A stretch of 46,919 nt of DNA from DATDAW01 sp036524675 (GCA_036524675.1 DATDBU010000160.1:1-46919), one strand, 5' to 3'; shown: positions 1 to 9,287, numbered from the stretch's first letter. Numbers and translations: made by a program. Notes: generated by a model from the letters alone, not told the origin.

Positions 1-362
1 GCTCAAACTTGGGATTTTAGTCATCCCAAGTTTGTGTCAGGCAGGCAATCAGAAGTACAGACTTTATAAGTATCTAACAATCAGATACTTGCGTAAGTTC
101 ATTGCTGGCAGAGCGAAAATATTTAGATGCGTTCGCCCTGGAAAGAGTTATGATTCGAAGCTGCCCTCGGATGCTTAACCCTTCAGGACAGTTGATTTCA
201 TGCGCATTCAGCCAGCAAGAGCTTGTCTTTGTGCTCCTTGTGTTCTTTGTGGTTAATTCATTTCTGCTTTTAGTACCTCTCCTGCAAACAACGAACATGT
301 TTTCGACGATAATTTACGCCGTCACTCATCCACCTTTTGGTTCCGGCTTCGCCGGGTTAGGC
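1..362. other. Gene-free stretch at window start
   Basis: No convincing gene is present. It holds a perfect 12-bp hairpin near the left edge and, around 228-259, a pyrimidine-rich text of the type 'ctttgtg...cttgtg...ctttgtggtta', which resembles low-complexity intergenic repeats seen in many environmental genomes. The open frames here are short, overlap on opposite strands and show no protein-like pattern. Confidence 0.5.
4..34. terminator. Perfect 12-bp hairpin, probable terminator
   Basis: Bases 4-15 (caaacttgggat) are the exact reverse complement of 23-34, with a 7-base loop. There is no long T-run on either side, so it could be a terminator for a gene left of the window or a structural repeat. 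Confidence 0.45.
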
Positions 363-2273
363 TTACAGCCGGCAGATTAACAGGGAGCGTTCGTAAACGA
401 GTTCCTTCGGTAGGTGGTCGTGGAGATGGAGGAAAAGTTCTTCGTGGTCAATGACTTCCTGGCGCCAAGCGGGGCGGTCTACGTGCTGGAGTTGCTCAAA
501 TTTTTCCTTTGAAAAATCCAGCCCCTGCCAGTCGAGATCTTCGTAATGCGGCTGCCAGCCGAGCGGGGTTTCCTTTGCGAGTGCACGGCCACGGACGCGA
601 TCCACGATCCATTTGAGCACGCGCATGTTGTCGCCAAAGCCGGGCCAGAGAAACTTGCCGTCGGCATCCTTGCGAAACCAGTTCACGTGGAAGATACGCG
701 GCGTCTCGCTGAGAGAGCGCTGCATATTAATCCAATGCCTGAAGTAGTCACCGACGTGGTAGCCGGAGAAGGGCAGCATCGCCATAGGATCGCGACGCAC
801 TTTGCCGATGGTACCGGCTGCAGCGGCGGTCATTTCGGAGCCCATAGTTGCGCCACTGTACACCCCGGCACTCCAACTGAACGCCTGGTAAACAAGCGGC
901 ATCGTCGTCGCGCGGCGGCCGCCGAAGATAATCGCGCTGATTGGAACGCCAGCCGGGTTTTCCCAGGCGGGATCGATGGTCGGGCATTGCGCGGCGGGGG
1001 CGGTGAAGCGCGCGTTGGGGTGTGCGGCTTTTGCACCGTTTTCACGTGCGATTTCAGGCGTCCACTTCTTCCCCTGCCAGTCGAGGCACTCTTTAGGCGG
1101 CGTGTCGGTCATGCCTTCCCACCAGACGCCGCCCTCGGGGGTGAGAGCGACGTTGGTGAAGATGGTGTTCTTTGCCAGGGTGGCCATCGCGTTGGGATTC
1201 GTCTTCACGGAAGTGCCGGGCGCGACGCCGAAGAAGCCGGCCTCAGGATTGATCGCACGCAGGTGCCCTTCGGCATCGGGACGCAACCAGGCGATGTCGT
1301 CGCCCACGGTCCAGATTTTCCAGCCATCGCGCTGGAAATGGGGCGGCGGGATTAGCATAGCGAAGTTGGTCTTGCCGCAAGCGCTCGGGAAAGCCGCTGC
1401 GACATAGGTTTTCTCTCCCTGCGGATTCTCAACGCCGAGGATGAGCATGTGCTCGGCCATCCATCCTTCGTCGCGAGCAATGTTCGAGGCGATGCGCAGG
1501 GCGAAGCATTTCTTGCCGAGCAGCGCATTACCACCGTAGCCGGAGCCGTAGCTCCAGATCTCGCGCGTCTCCGGAAAGTGCACGATGTATTTGTCGGCAT
1601 TGCACGGCCACGGCACGTCCTGCTGGCCGGGCGCGAGTGGGGCGCCGACCGAATGCACGCAGGGGACGACGCGCTTCGAGTTGGCGTCGATCTCCTTGAA
1701 GACCGGCAACCCCACACGCGCCATGAGTCGCATGTTCACGACGGCATACGGCGAATCGGTGAGCTGCACGCCGAGCTGCGCCATCGGCGATCCAAGCGGT
1801 CCCATGCTGAAGGGCAGCACATACATCGTACGTCCGCGCATGCAGCCGGCGAAAAGCTGCTTCAGCTTGCGACGCATTTCGTAGGGATTGAGCCAATTAT
1901 TCGTCGGACCGGCGGTGTCCTTCGAGAGCGAGCAGATGAACGTGCGATCTTCGACACGCGCCACGTCGCTCGGATCGGACTTCGCGTAGAAGCAGCCCGG
2001 CCAGAGTTGCTCGTTGAGCTTAATGAACGTGCCGCCGGCAACCATCTGGGCGCACAACGTGTCGTATTCCTCCTGTGAGCCGTCTACCCAATGGATGGAG
2101 TGCGGCTGCGTTAGTGCGGCAATCTTCTCGATCCATTTGAGGAGATGTTTGTTCCTGGTCAGTGGGTGGGGAGAGGAATAGACGATGGCGGAGGCGGCCG
2201 ACGTGGCGTCGCATTTCGTTGCTGCGACGCGGGTTTCTTCGGTGATGGCTAAAGGACGAACTGGGGTGAGCAT
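363..2273 (-). CDS. pckG: Phosphoenolpyruvate carboxykinase (GTP)
   Basis: This enzyme converts oxaloacetate and GTP to phosphoenolpyruvate, CO2 and GDP, the entry step of gluconeogenesis from TCA intermediates; it is cytosolic. The 636-residue product matches the GTP-type family in length. Near residue 300 lies the kinase loop FPSACGKTN with the active-site cysteine, followed by the metal-site text GDDIAW and the segment NPEAGFFGVAPGTS. The nucleotide-binding text FGGRRATTMPLVYQ comes later. The open frame runs upstream to 2834, but that part overlaps the response regulator on the other strand. I chose the ATG at 2273 because family similarity begins shortly after it. It is transcribed divergently from the two-component genes. 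A triple 11-bp repeat lies 47 bp upstream, so dicarboxylate-responsive control by that system is likely (inference). Confidence 0.95.
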   Translation of the reverse strand: MLTPVRPLAITEETRVAATKCDATSAASAIVYSSPHPLTRNKHLLKWIEKIAALTQPHSIHWVDGSQEEYDTLCAQMVAGGTFIKLNEQLWPGCFYAKSDPSDVARVEDRTFICSLSKDTAGPTNNWLNPYEMRRKLKQLFAGCMRGRTMYVLPFSMGPLGSPMAQLGVQLTDSPYAVVNMRLMARVGLPVFKEIDANSKRVVPCVHSVGAPLAPGQQDVPWPCNADKYIVHFPETREIWSYGSGYGGNALLGKKCFALRIASNIARDEGWMAEHMLILGVENPQGEKTYVAAAFPSACGKTNFAMLIPPPHFQRDGWKIWTVGDDIAWLRPDAEGHLRAINPEAGFFGVAPGTSVKTNPNAMATLAKNTIFTNVALTPEGGVWWEGMTDTPPKECLDWQGKKWTPEIARENGAKAAHPNARFTAPAAQCPTIDPAWENPAGVPISAIIFGGRRATTMPLVYQAFSWSAGVYSGATMGSEMTAAAAGTIGKVRRDPMAMLPFSGYHVGDYFRHWINMQRSLSETPRIFHVNWFRKDADGKFLWPGFGDNMRVLKWIVDRVRGRALAKETPLGWQPHYEDLDWQGLDFSKEKFEQLQHVDRPAWRQEVIDHEELFLHLHDHLPKELVYERSLLICRL

Positions 2274-2319
2274 AGGGCTAGGATTGGGTTTTTCAGTGTC
2301 CGCACTATGGCCCGCTGGG

Positions 2320-2346
2320 CTGAAGCAGAACTGAAGGCCACCTGAA
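2320..2346 (-). promoter_or_regulatory. Triple TTCAG operator upstream of pckG
   Basis: On the minus strand TTCAG occurs at 2346-2342, 2335-2331 and 2324-2320, so three half-sites start exactly 11 bp apart. The same array lies upstream of the symporter at 7860 and the porin at 9287. An 11-bp direct repeat is the usual architecture for OmpR/PhoB-type regulators, and one is encoded at 2445. A CATAGT hexamer follows about 10 bases after the last half-site and could be the -10 box. Confidence 0.65.
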
Positions 2347-2444
2347 AATTCATTCAGGTTTGGCTTCCGCATTTTGCTCGCGGTCGCGGCGGGAAAGCGT
2401 AGGTTTATGGTTGTAGCGTGCGCCAGCGCGCCACCTTGTTTCCC

Positions 2445-3113
2445 GTGAAAATCCTCATCGTCGAAGACCAGCGCCGCCTTGGGCAGTTTTTGAAAAAAGG
2501 AATGACCGAAGCGGGTTACACCGCGGTGTGGGCGCAGACATGCGCGGGGGCTTACGATGCGTTTTGCGAGGAGTCGGGATTCGACGCCATCATTCTCGAT
2601 CTCGGCCTGCCTGACGGCGACGGGCTGCAACTCCTTCGTGATTGGCGTAAGAGCGGTTGCAACGACCCTGTGCTTATTCTCAGTGCCCGCGACGCAGTGC
2701 AGGATCGCGTCAAGGGCCTCGACGTCGGCGCGGACGACTACCTCGCCAAGCCGTTCAGTCTCGAGGAGCTGCTCGCGCGAATTCGCTCGCTTCTGCGCCG
2801 GCATTCCGCAGTGAAAGAGACGGTGCTCGAGCATCGCGGCATGAAGATGGACCTCGCCCAGCGCTCGGTGCTCTTGAACGGCCAGCCCCTGGAAATGACG
2901 AACCGCGAATTCGCATTGCTCGAAACCTTCATGCGCAATCCCGGCCGCACGTTAACGCGTACTCTCATCAGTGAAAAAATATGGGAGTCCTACTGCGACG
3001 CCGATGCCAATCTGCTCGACGTCTATATGAGCAAGCTGCGCGCGAAATTGGAAAAGCCTGGCGGCGAGCCGTGGTTTAAGACGATCCGCGGCGTTGGCTA
3101 CCAGATGTTATGA
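2445..3113 (+). CDS. OmpR/PhoB-family response regulator
   Basis: This is a phosphorylation-activated transcription factor. Residues 1-115 form a receiver with the acidic pair in VEDQ, the phospho-acceptor Asp near residue 52 (IILDLGLPDGDG) and the conserved Lys in DDYLAKPF. The C-terminal half is a winged helix ending in the typical text KTIRGVGY. I start it at the GTG at 2445 (product VKILIVED) because that fits the family; an in-frame GTG at 2418 is possible. The sensor kinase gene follows with an ATGA overlap. It resembles CusR, QseB and CreB, and its signal cannot be read from sequence. Its likely targets are the triple-repeat promoters of pckG, the porin and the symporter. Confidence 0.9.
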   Translation: MKILIVEDQRRLGQFLKKGMTEAGYTAVWAQTCAGAYDAFCEESGFDAIILDLGLPDGDGLQLLRDWRKSGCNDPVLILSARDAVQDRVKGLDVGADDYLAKPFSLEELLARIRSLLRRHSAVKETVLEHRGMKMDLAQRSVLLNGQPLEMTNREFALLETFMRNPGRTLTRTLISEKIWESYCDADANLLDVYMSKLRAKLEKPGGEPWFKTIRGVGYQML

Positions 3114-4507
3114 AAACGCTCGGCGCCCGGTTGGCGCTGTGGTATTCGCTGGTTTCGACGCTCACGCTTTTTGGACTGCTTGCCGCCGGTTTCTACTTGC
3201 TCGATCGCCACCTTATCCGTGGGCTCGACGCATTGAACGCAGCGGAATTCGAGCGCGTAAAATCTGCAAGACCCGAAAGCCAGCATCTCGTCGGAAAGGC
3301 CGAACAGTCGGTGCCCGGCTCGCAATTGTTTTATTTTGAGTGGGTCGATCCCAATGGGCACGTGACTTTCAGTTCGCCGAACCTCGGTGGACAACGATTG
3401 CCGGAGGGTGGGGAAACATTCACGAGCAATATCCCCGCGCTTGGGGAGATGCGCATCGGCAGGTTCACAATCGGCGAGGCTGCGGTTAAGATCGCCACAC
3501 CGCTCGCGCCCGTGCGCAAAGTGATGGAAGGCTACGCGCAGGTGAGTCTCGTCTTGGTATGCCTCGTTCTCTTGGCGAGCCTCGCCAGCGGACTAATGCT
3601 TAGTCAGATCGCGCTTCGACCGTTACGGCTCATCCAGGAAACGGCAGATCGCATTCGTTCGGACAATCTCGGCGAACGCATTCCTGTCGCTGACGTGCAG
3701 GACGAAATTTCCGGCTTGGCGCGGTTGCTCAACGAAATGTTCGACAGACTGGAAGCCTCGTTTCAACAAGTGCGGCGCTTTGCTGCCGAAGCCTCGCACG
3801 AGTTAAAGACGCCGCTCTCGCTCGTACGGCTGCAAGGGGAAAAGCTGCTCGGAACGAGCGGGCTCAGCGCGGAACAGGAAGAAGCGCTGCAGGTGCAACT
3901 TGAGGAAGTTTCGCGCCTGAATCAGATCATCGAGGACCTGCTTTTTCTCTCGCGTGCGGAAGCGCGTGCGATCGCAATGGACCGTGTGGAGCAAGATCCG
4001 CGGGCTTTCATGGAATCAGTTACCCAGGATGCGCGCTTGCTCGCAGAGCATGTTGGGGTGCGTTGCGAGGCAACAATCGAGGGTTCCGGTGCTGTTGCAT
4101 TCGATCCGCGATGGACACGGCAGGTCTTGCTTAATCTTGTCACCAACGCGATTCGGGTTTCGCCGCGCGGAGGGCTGCTCACGCTCGAATCGGAGTTCAC
4201 CGTAGATGCTTGGCGGGTGGCGGTCGAAGACGAGGGCCCAGGCGTGCCGCCCGAACAGCGTCCCCGGATTTTCGAGCGGTTCGTCCGGCTGGCCGCAGAC
4301 GACGCGACGGCGACGCCGGGCAGCGGCCTCGGTCTGGCAATCTGCCGCAGCATCCTGCAAATGCACCATGGCTCTATTCGCGCCGAGGCTGGCACGCGCA
4401 AAGAAGGTTTGCGCGTTATCTGCGAAATCCCGCTTCCCGCAAAGGCACCCGCCGCTCCGCCCCCAGTCGCGCCGGCACAGCCCGTCGTTGAAGGACACAT
4501 CGATTAA
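3110..4507 (+). CDS. Membrane sensor histidine kinase
   Basis: This is the partner kinase of the regulator just upstream, with start and stop overlapping as ATGA (translational coupling). The 465-residue protein has a membrane segment at about 10-31, a periplasmic domain of roughly 110 residues, a second membrane segment at about 143-168 and a HAMP linker. The dimerisation domain has the phospho-acceptor His230 in EASHELKTPLS. The ATPase domain has the N box (LLNLVTNAI) and G boxes (DEGPGVP and GSGLGLAI). The tail is rich in Ala and Pro. The periplasmic domain has no motif that reveals the ligand. The neighbouring dicarboxylate transporters suggest organic acids or carbon status, but copper-type kinases have the same architecture. 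Confidence 0.92.
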   Translation: MKTLGARLALWYSLVSTLTLFGLLAAGFYLLDRHLIRGLDALNAAEFERVKSARPESQHLVGKAEQSVPGSQLFYFEWVDPNGHVTFSSPNLGGQRLPEGGETFTSNIPALGEMRIGRFTIGEAAVKIATPLAPVRKVMEGYAQVSLVLVCLVLLASLASGLMLSQIALRPLRLIQETADRIRSDNLGERIPVADVQDEISGLARLLNEMFDRLEASFQQVRRFAAEASHELKTPLSLVRLQGEKLLGTSGLSAEQEEALQVQLEEVSRLNQIIEDLLFLSRAEARAIAMDRVEQDPRAFMESVTQDARLLAEHVGVRCEATIEGSGAVAFDPRWTRQVLLNLVTNAIRVSPRGGLLTLESEFTVDAWRVAVEDEGPGVPPEQRPRIFERFVRLAADDATATPGSGLGLAICRSILQMHHGSIRAEAGTRKEGLRVICEIPLPAKAPAAPPPVAPAQPVVEGHID

Positions 4508-4560
4508 ACCGTAAAGACGGCGTTTGACTCGTAGGGTCTATTGGAAATTAGCCGGTGGCG

Positions 4561-4626
4561 AGGAACGTTTCATCGAAACGTCCCTATCCGAAGCGCTCGT
4601 AGGGCGGTTTCGATGAAGCCGCCGTG
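4561..4626. repeat. Intergenic hairpin repeat, family A copy 1
   Basis: Two back-to-back hairpins (acgtttc-atc-gaaacgt and ggcgg...ccgcc) joined by 'gtaggg' modules. Its reverse complement aligns with the element at 46521-46570, so it is a dispersed repeat in opposite orientation. An 8-bp inverted repeat (ccggtggc at 4552-4559, gccaccgg at 4640-4647) encloses it. It lies between two convergent genes and may also stop transcription. Confidence 0.6.
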
Positions 4627-4771
4627 ACCGTTCGATATAGCCACCGGATTCCCGGTCCCTCGCAAGCCCCTCCAGGGCCGGTCCGCATTTTATCGTATCC
4701 CGGCGGTTACCACCACCGGCTAATTTCTGCTGGCCCTCCGGGTCAGAGAAAGAATCGAACCGGGCGCACCC

Positions 4772-6280
4772 CTACCACAATCCGACGCTATTCCACCAAA
4801 GGGTGCCGATACCGAGCCAAAGTGCGAGATTAACCAGCGAGACAACGAAACCGACGGCCCACCAGGTATTCTGCGAGAGGTAGCCGGCCGCAAAATAGAC
4901 AGGCGCAGAGCCGGTGCCGTAGTGGGTCAGCCCGGCGTTGAGATTGGAGAGAAAAGCGAGCGTCAGTGCCGCCAGCGGCGCAGGCACACCCGCAGCGAGT
5001 GCCGCACCGAGGAACGCCGGGTAAAGCGCGGAGATTTGTGCCGTAAGACTTGCGAAGCCATAGTGAACAAAGAAGTAACCCACCGACAGCGCGGCCAGGG
5101 AGAAGGCCCACGGCCAGCCTCGGAAATGGCTGAAGCTCCCGTGAAAGATCGCGTCGATGATTCCTTGCTCGCTCAGCTGGTCAGCCATCATCAGTAGCGG
5201 GGCAAACCACACGAGCACTTCCCAGGCACGCGCGTTGCCGAGGATTTCGTCCCATGTGAGCACGCGACCGAGCAGGATGGCGCACACGCCTGTAAGTGCC
5301 ACGGCCGTATTTCCCACTCCATGCCAAGGCGAGGTGATCCAGCCCACGATGACCACGGCGAGGACGAACAGTAGCGTGCCTTCCCGGCGCGTCATGGGGC
5401 CGAGCGCCGCAAGTTTATCTTTGGCAAAGGCTTGCGCGTGTACGGTCTGGCGAAGCTGCGGTGGATGGATGTTGTAGAGCAACCACGGGATGAAGGCGAA
5501 GGAACCGATTGCCGGCACACACGCGGCAAGAGCCCACCGCGACCAGGTCAGTTCCACGCCCGCTATGTCGTGCGCGAATTTCGCAATTAGCGGGTTGCCA
5601 ACCATGCTGGTAAGGAACATCACCGAGGCGACGTAGTTGGTATGAAAGCCCACGAGCATAAGAAATGAGCCGGCGCGTCCCGCCGAACCACCCGGTTCAG
5701 AGCCGAGCACCTGCGCCAGGCTACGGACGATGGGAGCGACGATACCCCCGCGCGCCGTGTCCGACGGCACAAACGGCGCGAGAACGAGATTCGAGACCGC
5801 TATGGAGTATCCGAGCGTGAGCGAAGTGCGCGCCAGGCGGCTAATGAAAAAATACGCGATGCGCAGCCCGAGCTGTGTGTGCGTGACCGCCTGCGCGAAG
5901 AGAAACGCGGAAAAAATCAGCCATACGGTACCGCTGGCAAAGCCTGAAAGCGCGACATCAAGAGGCAGCGTGCCCGTGAGAGCGATCAGCGTCATCGAGA
6001 GGAATACGACGACGCCCATTGGGGCAGGCCGCAGGACCAGGGCGGTGATTGTCGCGATGAAAAACGCGACCAGATGCCGCTGCTCCGCGGTCAGAGCTCC
6101 CCATGGGAGGAAATAGGCGATCATGCCTGGGACAAGCACGCCGGTCCATCGCCAGAGTGTCGGGCTTTTCCACAAAGACGCTGGAAAACTTGGCGGCACG
6201 TCGGACGAAGGGGAATGTCCGTTTTGCAGGATGTCCGGCGGGTTTTGGCTGTAGCTGGTGGTAGAGTTCATGGGGGGCAT
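4772..6280 (-). CDS. DASS-family di/tricarboxylate transporter
   Basis: A 502-residue inner-membrane protein with about 12 hydrophobic segments, typical of the divalent anion:Na+ symporter family (SLC13, CitT/TtdT/2-oxoglutarate-malate translocator type). A family-like loop reads PFVPSDTARGG, where the usual SNTA signature has an Asp for Asn. The C-terminus (LWWNSVGLW) is also typical of the group. The first 40 residues are hydrophilic and could be an over-long start; an ATG three codons in is an alternative. It lies downstream of the DctA-type symporter in the same direction, with a 140-bp gap and no triple-repeat operator of its own. It is probably co-transcribed and used for dicarboxylate exchange or uptake. 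The exact substrate is not determinable. Confidence 0.88.
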   Translation of the reverse strand: MPPMNSTTSYSQNPPDILQNGHSPSSDVPPSFPASLWKSPTLWRWTGVLVPGMIAYFLPWGALTAEQRHLVAFFIATITALVLRPAPMGVVVFLSMTLIALTGTLPLDVALSGFASGTVWLIFSAFLFAQAVTHTQLGLRIAYFFISRLARTSLTLGYSIAVSNLVLAPFVPSDTARGGIVAPIVRSLAQVLGSEPGGSAGRAGSFLMLVGFHTNYVASVMFLTSMVGNPLIAKFAHDIAGVELTWSRWALAACVPAIGSFAFIPWLLYNIHPPQLRQTVHAQAFAKDKLAALGPMTRREGTLLFVLAVVIVGWITSPWHGVGNTAVALTGVCAILLGRVLTWDEILGNARAWEVLVWFAPLLMMADQLSEQGIIDAIFHGSFSHFRGWPWAFSLAALSVGYFFVHYGFASLTAQISALYPAFLGAALAAGVPAPLAALTLAFLSNLNAGLTHYGTGSAPVYFAAGYLSQNTWWAVGFVVSLVNLALWLGIGTLWWNSVGLW

Positions 6281-6420
6281 GGATTTCCGAATCTCGTTAG
6301 TCCGTTACCAAGCGGCCAGTTCACGGGCGATTCCCCGCAGGTGCCACAAGATTCGATGAGTGCGCAGAGCGCATCGCAAGTGTAGCGATATTCGCCCAAA
6401 TCTCGATTCGGCACTCATGG

Positions 6421-7860
6421 TCAGTCCCCGAGTTCGTGCGCAGCCGGATCGTTCAAGGCGGCGTGTGCCTTGTCGCGATCCAGCGCTTTTTCCCAACTTG
6501 CAATGAAGAGCGTAGCCACGCCGTTCCCAATGAGGTTCGTGATGGCGCGCGCTTCGGACATGAAGCGGTCGATACCCAGCAACAAGGTGAGGCCCGCCAC
6601 CGGCACAGTGCCGACTGAGGCCAACGTGGCCGAAAGGGTGACGAAGCCGCCGCCCGTGACAGCTGCCGCCCCTTTCGACGTGAGCAACAGGATCACAAGC
6701 AGGCCGATCTGTTGGGCCAGCGAGAGTGGTGTGTCAGTGGCCTGCGCGACAAAGACCGCAGCCATTGTGAGGTAGATGGAGGTGCCGTCGAGGTTAAACG
6801 AATAGCCAGTGGGCAGTACCAGGCCGACCACGGATTTTTCGCAGCCCATCCGTTGCATCTTAATGAGCATGCGCGGCAGCGCGGATTCTGAAGAAGAGGT
6901 GCCGAGCACGAGTAGCAGCTCTTCGCGGATGTAGCGCAGGAATTTCCAGAGGCTAAAGCCGTTCAGCCGCATGATGCCGGCGAGCACGATGAAGATGAAG
7001 CCCAGACAGGTGAGATACACGCAGGCCAGGAGCCCAAGCAACTGCACGATGCTGCCGACGCCGAACTTTCCGATTGTGAAACCCATCGCGCCGAAGGCGG
7101 CGAACGGCGCCAGTTTCATGATCAGCCCAATGATCTTCATCAGCGCGTCAGTGATGTGATGCATGAGCGAGACGATAGGCGTGGAGTTCTTGCCCATCAT
7201 GGAGAGCGCCGCGCCAAACAAAATACCGACGCACAAAACCTGGAGAATTTCCCCGGAGACAAACGCGTCAACGAAAGTCTTAGGAATGATATTCAGGATA
7301 AAATCGACTGTGGTGAGGTGCTGCGCCGCGGCGGTGTACGTTTGGATGGAGCTCGCATCGAGCGCCGCAGCATTGGCGTGGATGCCGACGCCGGGCTTGA
7401 TCAAATTCACTACTACGAGACCGATAACGAGCGCGAACGTCGTGAGGACTTCGAAATAAATCAGCGCTTTTAAGCCGACCCGGCCGACTTTGCGCAGATC
7501 GCCGAGCGCGCCGATGCCGCAGACAACAGTCGCGAAGATAATCGGCCCGATCATCATTTTCACCAGCTTGATGAAGCCGTCGCCGAGCGGTTTCATAGCC
7601 ACGCCCCACTCGGGCGCCAGCCAGCCTACCAGGCAGCCGGCTGCAATGGCGACGAGCACCTGCACGTAGAGGCTGCGGAGACCTTTCTTCGCCCAGGCCA
7701 GCGGCCCTGTGCGGTTCGACACGGCTGAGGCGCGTTTCAGATCGAGCGCATCGAAGTTAGCGGCGGGATTGTCGCCGAGAACGTCGGTCGAGCGGTTGTT
7801 GCGCGAGAGCGCAAGATCATTGATGCCCGGGCGGGCGGCAGAGGAGTCTGGTTGGATCAT
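6421..7860 (-). CDS. dctA: DctA-type dicarboxylate/amino acid:cation symporter
   Basis: This is an inner-membrane symporter of the DAACS (glutamate/C4-dicarboxylate) family, importing succinate, fumarate, malate or aspartate with H+ or Na+. The 479-residue protein shows the re-entrant loop text SSSESALPRM, the substrate-binding region GYSFNLDGTSIYLT, and DRFMSEARAITNLIGNGVAT, which is close to classical DctA. A hydrophilic extension of about 55 residues precedes the first membrane helix and is longer than usual. The porin gene lies just upstream on the same strand and the DASS transporter downstream. A triple 11-bp repeat stands 62 bp before the start codon, giving this gene its own regulated promoter. 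Confidence 0.92.
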   Translation of the reverse strand: MIQPDSSAARPGINDLALSRNNRSTDVLGDNPAANFDALDLKRASAVSNRTGPLAWAKKGLRSLYVQVLVAIAAGCLVGWLAPEWGVAMKPLGDGFIKLVKMMIGPIIFATVVCGIGALGDLRKVGRVGLKALIYFEVLTTFALVIGLVVVNLIKPGVGIHANAAALDASSIQTYTAAAQHLTTVDFILNIIPKTFVDAFVSGEILQVLCVGILFGAALSMMGKNSTPIVSLMHHITDALMKIIGLIMKLAPFAAFGAMGFTIGKFGVGSIVQLLGLLACVYLTCLGFIFIVLAGIMRLNGFSLWKFLRYIREELLLVLGTSSSESALPRMLIKMQRMGCEKSVVGLVLPTGYSFNLDGTSIYLTMAAVFVAQATDTPLSLAQQIGLLVILLLTSKGAAAVTGGGFVTLSATLASVGTVPVAGLTLLLGIDRFMSEARAITNLIGNGVATLFIASWEKALDRDKAHAALNDPAAHELGD

Positions 7861-7922
7861 ATGTTCCAGGGGTTGGTTGTTTAGTTAGGTGAGCTTCAGA
7901 TAATGAAGGCTCGCATGTGTGG

Positions 7923-7949
7923 GTGAAGCGAAGCTGAAAGGCCCCTTAA
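7923..7949 (-). promoter_or_regulatory. Triple TTCAG-like operator upstream of dctA
   Basis: On the minus strand the half-sites are TTAAG (7949-7945), TTCAG (7938-7934) and TTCAC (7927-7923), again at exact 11-bp spacing. The linker after the middle site (CTTCGC) matches the porin copy (TTTCGC). A CATTAT hexamer lies about 16 bases beyond TTCACC and could be the -10 box. Confidence 0.6.
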
Positions 7950-7988
7950 AAATTTTTCAGGTGCATGCCTGGTCGCGGCGTGCGTCGG

Positions 7989-9287
7989 TTAGAGTTCGAA
8001 GCCAAAGTTGAGACCGACGACGGTCGCATCGTTCACCGCGCCAGTACCATTGGGCCGGATGATGTATTGGATATAGGGCTGCACGTACGACCACTGATTG
8101 ATACGGAAGCGATAGTCGCACTCGATCACGCCTTCGTGTGTCTTCAAAGTGCCTTCGTAGCGCCGGTAATTGCCCCTCGCGTAGGCCACGCCGAACTGAT
8201 CGTTGTTGCGACCGGGGATGAGCCCTTTGTAAATGAGGCCCGTGTGAAAATAGAATGGCAGCGCGCTGTTTCCCTCCGGCGCGAAATTGAAGAACGAAAA
8301 CCAGCGCAGCCCCTCGTCGTTGACCTTGCGTTTCGTGGCCGCGGTCGCTCTCGGATCGGCGACAATATCCGGCGAAGACTCACGCCAGAGCATTTGATCC
8401 GCCTGTAAGTAAAAGCCGTATCGGCCATCGTAGGTCCGGCCCGTCGGTGACGTATTTTCCAAGTCCCAGTAGTAGCCTCCGATCGCGTATTTTCCGGGAA
8501 GCAAATCCGAGCCAACCTTCGGCGTGAGGCCCGTTTCCGCGAGGACGTAAAGGCCATTGTTTTCCGCGCCACGAAAATCCACGCCATGGCTCGAGGTGGC
8601 GTTCGCGTTCGGGATGGCCATGTAAAGGCCGGCCTGCGCATAGTAGAGGCTCGACGGCTTGACCTTTAGGTGGCCGCCCCACGCGACGTAACCCGATGAC
8701 CAGCCCACGCCATTCGCGCTGATGCCTTTGCTGCTGATAATCGCGTTGTTGCGGAACAACTTCGAGTCCGCCTGTTGCGCGAAGACATCGTAGGGATTCG
8801 CCCAGCCCGCTGAGATGCTGAGGAGATCCTTCACGCCGAACAGTTCCGGCGTTGTGTAGTTAAGGAGGAACGGCATGAGCCGCCACTGCTTGCCACTTTG
8901 GAAGGTCGATGGGTTAAACGTGCTCGAGGCGCCTACGTCGTCGTTCACGTTTGCGCCATCGCGATAACGCACGCCGCTCGTGATCGTGAATCCGTCCAGC
9001 GACTCCCGGCCCGTGAGCTTTGCCAAGTCCAGCTTCAGGTCGAAGTTCAGCGATTGATCGAAGCTGCTTCCTTGCTCCAGCCCGCCTGAGGCGATGCCAT
9101 AGTACGTGCCTGTCCATTTGATCGTGAAATTGATCCCACTTCCTTCAAGGGTGGGCCGCTTGCCGAACCATTCGCCAGTGCCGCGTTCGCCTGTCCACCA
9201 CTGGTCGAAGGCGTGGTCCGACTGCGCTACTGCAACGCTGGCGGAAAAGGTGAGAAGAATCAGCAATTGAGCGAGTGATTTGTTCAT
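7989..9287 (-). CDS. OprB-family porin, copy 1
   Basis: This is an outer-membrane beta-barrel porin of the carbohydrate-selective OprB family. The start at 9287 gives a clear signal peptide (MNKSLAQLLILLTF...SVAVAQ); the frame itself extends to 9332. The 432-residue protein has the family text WWTGERGTGEWFGKR near its N-terminus, TTPELFGVKDLL mid-protein and a C-terminal strand ending in Leu. It is clearly paralogous to the product of 31125-32480. Although the family is named for sugars, both copies here sit beside DctA-type symporters, so organic acids are a more likely cargo (inference). It has its own triple-repeat operator and reads toward dctA. Confidence 0.88.
   Translation of the reverse strand: MNKSLAQLLILLTFSASVAVAQSDHAFDQWWTGERGTGEWFGKRPTLEGSGINFTIKWTGTYYGIASGGLEQGSSFDQSLNFDLKLDLAKLTGRESLDGFTITSGVRYRDGANVNDDVGASSTFNPSTFQSGKQWRLMPFLLNYTTPELFGVKDLLSISAGWANPYDVFAQQADSKLFRNNAIISSKGISANGVGWSSGYVAWGGHLKVKPSSLYYAQAGLYMAIPNANATSSHGVDFRGAENNGLYVLAETGLTPKVGSDLLPGKYAIGGYYWDLENTSPTGRTYDGRYGFYLQADQMLWRESSPDIVADPRATAATKRKVNDEGLRWFSFFNFAPEGNSALPFYFHTGLIYKGLIPGRNNDQFGVAYARGNYRRYEGTLKTHEGVIECDYRFRINQWSYVQPYIQYIIRPNGTGAVNDATVVGLNFGFEL

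Noticed and set aside
102..380. 92-residue plus-strand frame at the window start
   Set aside because: It has low-complexity composition and runs through repeat-like text and into the end of pckG; there is no protein-like pattern.
2274..2834. Longer N-terminus of the PEP carboxykinase frame
   Set aside because: It overlaps the response regulator coding region on the opposite strand and has no family similarity.
4735..4808. tRNA-like text on the minus strand (T-loop-like GGTTCGATTC, 'TGGTGGAAT')
   Set aside because: The T-arm and acceptor do not pair, and the left part is the C-terminal coding sequence of the DASS transporter, which ends normally there.
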